The notes under the pieces are model-generated. The model had not been told where the DNA came from. It worked only from the letters and a program-made list of their open reading frames with translations, and did no database searches. Made by a program: the position numbers and the translations under genes. Shown piece by piece: positions 4,429 through 6,314 of a stretch of 6,314 nucleotides of DNA. The DNA comes from Acidiferrobacteraceae bacterium. GTDB lineage: Bacteria > Pseudomonadota > Gammaproteobacteria > Acidiferrobacterales > Acidiferrobacteraceae. The stretch spans positions 1 to 6,314 of the forward strand of contig DAHWKH010000124.1 in assembly GCA_027343725.1 (NCBI GenBank), given 5' to 3'. Position 1 is the first letter of the stretch. Every line of letters starts with the position of its first letter.

Positions 4429-6314
4429 TCAAGGGCGCGCCGGTTTCGGCGGCCGGAACAGACCATGGGTGTGGGGCGGGGCGTTGACGAGCCGCGCCAG
4501 GCCCGCGCGGAATTGCGCGAATACCAGTTGCCGGCGCACGACGCCATCGCGCCGCACGCTGAGCGCGCCCGTCAACCCGTCGTAGCGCCCACCGAGTCTC
4601 AGGCGATCCAGGCGCCCGGCAAGCCCCTCGGCGTCGGCGCCGAAGGCGTAAAGGCGCCCGAGCGGGCGGAATTCGTAATGGTGGGCATGCGCCAAGGCGC
4701 TACGCAAGCGCCCCGTGCGGCCGTTGCCGACGAGCATCCACGGCATGTCTCCGAAAGTGATGCCGTCGAGGTCGCGATCGTAGACCGGGTCGCGGCGGCC
4801 GGTGAATACCGATGACGTCGAATACACCGGCAAGTTGTCCGCGTGGTCGTAGTCGAGCAGCGGTTTGATGAGCCGCGCGTCCGGCGCATCGGCCACCAGA
4901 AAGAGGAAACCGACGTCCTGGCGCCGGCGGGCCGTAAAGGCGAGCGGTGTCCCGAGGATCCGCTGCAGCCGTTCATCGCGCGCGCGGCTCTGGCTGATGT
5001 TCAGGAGATTTTCGACCGGGCGGACATAATCCGTGCTGCCCGGCTTGTAAGATCCCCGGGCGGTGACCAGGCCGCCGAGATGGCGCCAGCGGCGCGCGAA
5101 CGCCCGTTGCATGCGCCGGCCCCAGCCGCTCTTCGGGTACAGGATGGCGGCGCGCATATGGCCGTCGAGGTAGGCGCGATCGGCGACCTGCCGGGCCTCC
5201 TCGGTGCGCGCGAGGCTGAACTGGTAGACCGGGACGTGTTCGCTGTTGTGAACGATCGGGGCGTGCGTGCGCCCGAGAAGCAGGGTCGGCACACGAAAGT
5301 GCACGTGGGCGACGACCTGATCGACGGCGGCGGCCCCGAGCGGGCCCACGATGAGCTGCGCACCGCGGTCGACGGCCGCGCGGTAGTCGCGGACCGCGGT
5401 TTTGGCATGCGCCCCGGTGTCGTATACGAAAAGCCGCGGTTTGCCCGGCATCGGATCCTGGCGTGCCATGGCGAGGAAACCCTTTTCGACCGCGCGCGCG
5501 GCCTTGGCGAACGGCGAGCGCGACAACGGCAACAGCAGGGCCACGGCGCGCGGCGCCTGGCCCAGGCGCTGTTTGGCGCCGAGGAGAAAGGTGAGAAACG
5601 CCTGTGTCGGGATGTCCTTCGGGTAGCGGTGCCGCCAGCGGGCGAGGGCCGCGTGCAGACGCTGGGAGTGCGGGGGATAACGGCGCGCCGCGAGCGCGAG
5701 CCGCGCCCAGGCGGCCGTCGGCGTGCCGGGGTAGCGGCGGGCGAGGTCGCGGAGTTTGCGGGTCGACACGCCCGCGAGGCTGCGCCAGAGGGCATGCTCG
5801 TTCGCGGTGAGCCGGCGCGGCGAGACCAGAAGCCCTTCGCGTTCGATGAGGTCGCGCGCCGCGATCAGCGGGCGATGGAGACTGAGCGCGGCTTGCGCCC
5901 CGACGCGGTCGATTTCGGCAAGCAGCCGGGGTTTCAGGCGCCGAAACCTGTGCGCGGCTTCGGCCTCCCGGAGGGCGGCCCGCGGCTTGCGCAGCGCGGC
6001 GTGGATCTCGGCCTTGAGGATGTCGCGATGCGCCATCAAGGGGCCCGGCAAAGGCGGTGTCACGCGCGCGAGCTCGCGCTGCGCCGGGCGGATCGCGCCC
6101 GCGTGCACGAGTGCTTCCGCGGCCTTCAGCAGAAACCGGGCGCGGCGCGTGCCCGTGGCGTGGCGCGCGAGATGTTGGTAGGCTTGGCCGCCTTCGAGAT
6201 AGCGGCCCTGCGCGACGGCCGCGCGCGCACCGGCTGCGCTCACAGGGGGCGTGGGACGGACAAGACGCGGCACACAACCGCTCAAGGCGAGTCCGGCGAG
6301 GCCTGCTACGATGA
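4429..6314 (-). CDS. lpoA: Penicillin-binding protein activator LpoA (LppC family), N-terminus just outside the window
   Basis: This outer-membrane lipoprotein reaches through the periplasm and, in E. coli, activates the peptidoglycan synthase PBP1A. The frame is open to the right edge. Upstream of an in-frame TTG at 6285 the codons read IVAGLAGLA, then LSGC, so the TTG is an internal Leu of a lipoprotein signal peptide. The lipidated Cys is encoded at 6274-6276 and the true start lies a few codons past the edge. Counting from that TTG (Cys is residue 4), residues 15-270 are an Ala/Arg-rich helical TPR-like domain. Residues 283-600 form the type-I periplasmic-binding-protein fold of LpoA, with RLFVYDTG (284-291), AQLIVGPLGAAAVDQVV (309-325), AAILYPKSGWGRRM (379-392), RRRQDVGFLFLVADAPDARL (453-472), NLPVYSTSSVFTGRRDP (484-500), DRDLDGITFGDMPWML (503-518) and a C-terminal GLTGALSVRRDGVVRRQLVF (570-589). 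It is probably the first gene of the operon. yraN, which follows lpoA in E. coli, is absent. Confidence 0.93.
   Translation of the reverse strand, partial: IVAGLAGLALSGCVPRLVRPTPPVSAAGARAAVAQGRYLEGGQAYQHLARHATGTRRARFLLKAAEALVHAGAIRPAQRELARVTPPLPGPLMAHRDILKAEIHAALRKPRAALREAEAAHRFRRLKPRLLAEIDRVGAQAALSLHRPLIAARDLIEREGLLVSPRRLTANEHALWRSLAGVSTRKLRDLARRYPGTPTAAWARLALAARRYPPHSQRLHAALARWRHRYPKDIPTQAFLTFLLGAKQRLGQAPRAVALLLPLSRSPFAKAARAVEKGFLAMARQDPMPGKPRLFVYDTGAHAKTAVRDYRAAVDRGAQLIVGPLGAAAVDQVVAHVHFRVPTLLLGRTHAPIVHNSEHVPVYQFSLARTEEARQVADRAYLDGHMRAAILYPKSGWGRRMQRAFARRWRHLGGLVTARGSYKPGSTDYVRPVENLLNISQSRARDERLQRILGTPLAFTARRRQDVGFLFLVADAPDARLIKPLLDYDHADNLPVYSTSSVFTGRRDPVYDRDLDGITFGDMPWMLVGNGRTGRLRSALAHAHHYEFRPLGRLYAFGADAEGLAGRLDRLRLGGRYDGLTGALSVRRDGVVRRQLVFAQFRAGLARLVNAPPHTHGLFRPPKPARP

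Noticed and set aside
4973..6277. 434-codon minus-strand frame overlapping lpoA
   Set aside because: It is Arg/Pro/Ala-rich low-complexity sequence from a frame shadow; the lpoA frame carries the lipobox and all LpoA motifs.

Overview
This window is high-GC and densely coding. It carries one block of six genes on the minus strand (right to left: lpoA, gmhA, dolP, rfaE2, a GlcD-type FAD oxidase, and an uncharacterised exported protein). At the left edge it meets, tail to tail, a plus-strand gene for a secreted parallel beta-helix protein. LpoA (LppC family) and DolP (YraP) side by side are a gammaproteobacterial signature, as in the E. coli lpoA-yraN-diaA-dolP locus. The very high GC content, with runs of GCGCGC, points to a high-GC gammaproteobacterium. 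An acidophilic or sulfur-oxidising group such as the Acidiferrobacter or Ectothiorhodospira relatives is possible, but that is a guess from composition only.

Layout. Positions 1-604 (+) hold the C-terminal part of a beta-helix protein whose start lies left of the window. Positions 605-620 are a 16-base convergent spacer. Positions 621-1340 (-) hold a protein with a signal peptide and probable outer-membrane beta-barrel character. Positions 1364-2746 (-) hold the FAD-linked 2-hydroxyacid dehydrogenase, 2743-3213 (-) rfaE2, 3200-3787 (-) dolP, 3787-4413 (-) gmhA, and 4429 to the right edge (-) lpoA, whose first few codons lie outside. No gene-free stretch exceeds 25 bases and no RNA gene, mobile element or CRISPR array was seen. 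The operon promoter must lie right of the window.

How the genes fit together. The minus-strand genes are packed as a translationally coupled operon: gaps of 15 and 23 bases, and overlaps of 1, 14 and 4 bases. Most of the products act on the cell envelope. LpoA is an outer-membrane lipoprotein that in E. coli activates the peptidoglycan synthase PBP1A. GmhA and RfaE2 are the first step and the nucleotide-activation step of ADP-heptose synthesis for the LPS core. DolP is an outer-membrane lipoprotein with two BON domains linked to envelope integrity. The last gene is probably an outer-membrane protein of unknown role. The FAD oxidase is the metabolic outsider. The most interesting points are that the isomerase keeps the catalytic residues that E. 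coli DiaA has lost at the same locus, that yraN is missing, that a second heptose gene sits in the cluster, and that an uncharacterised exported protein with a very strong ribosome binding site closes the operon. I did not find a clearly novel multi-gene system.
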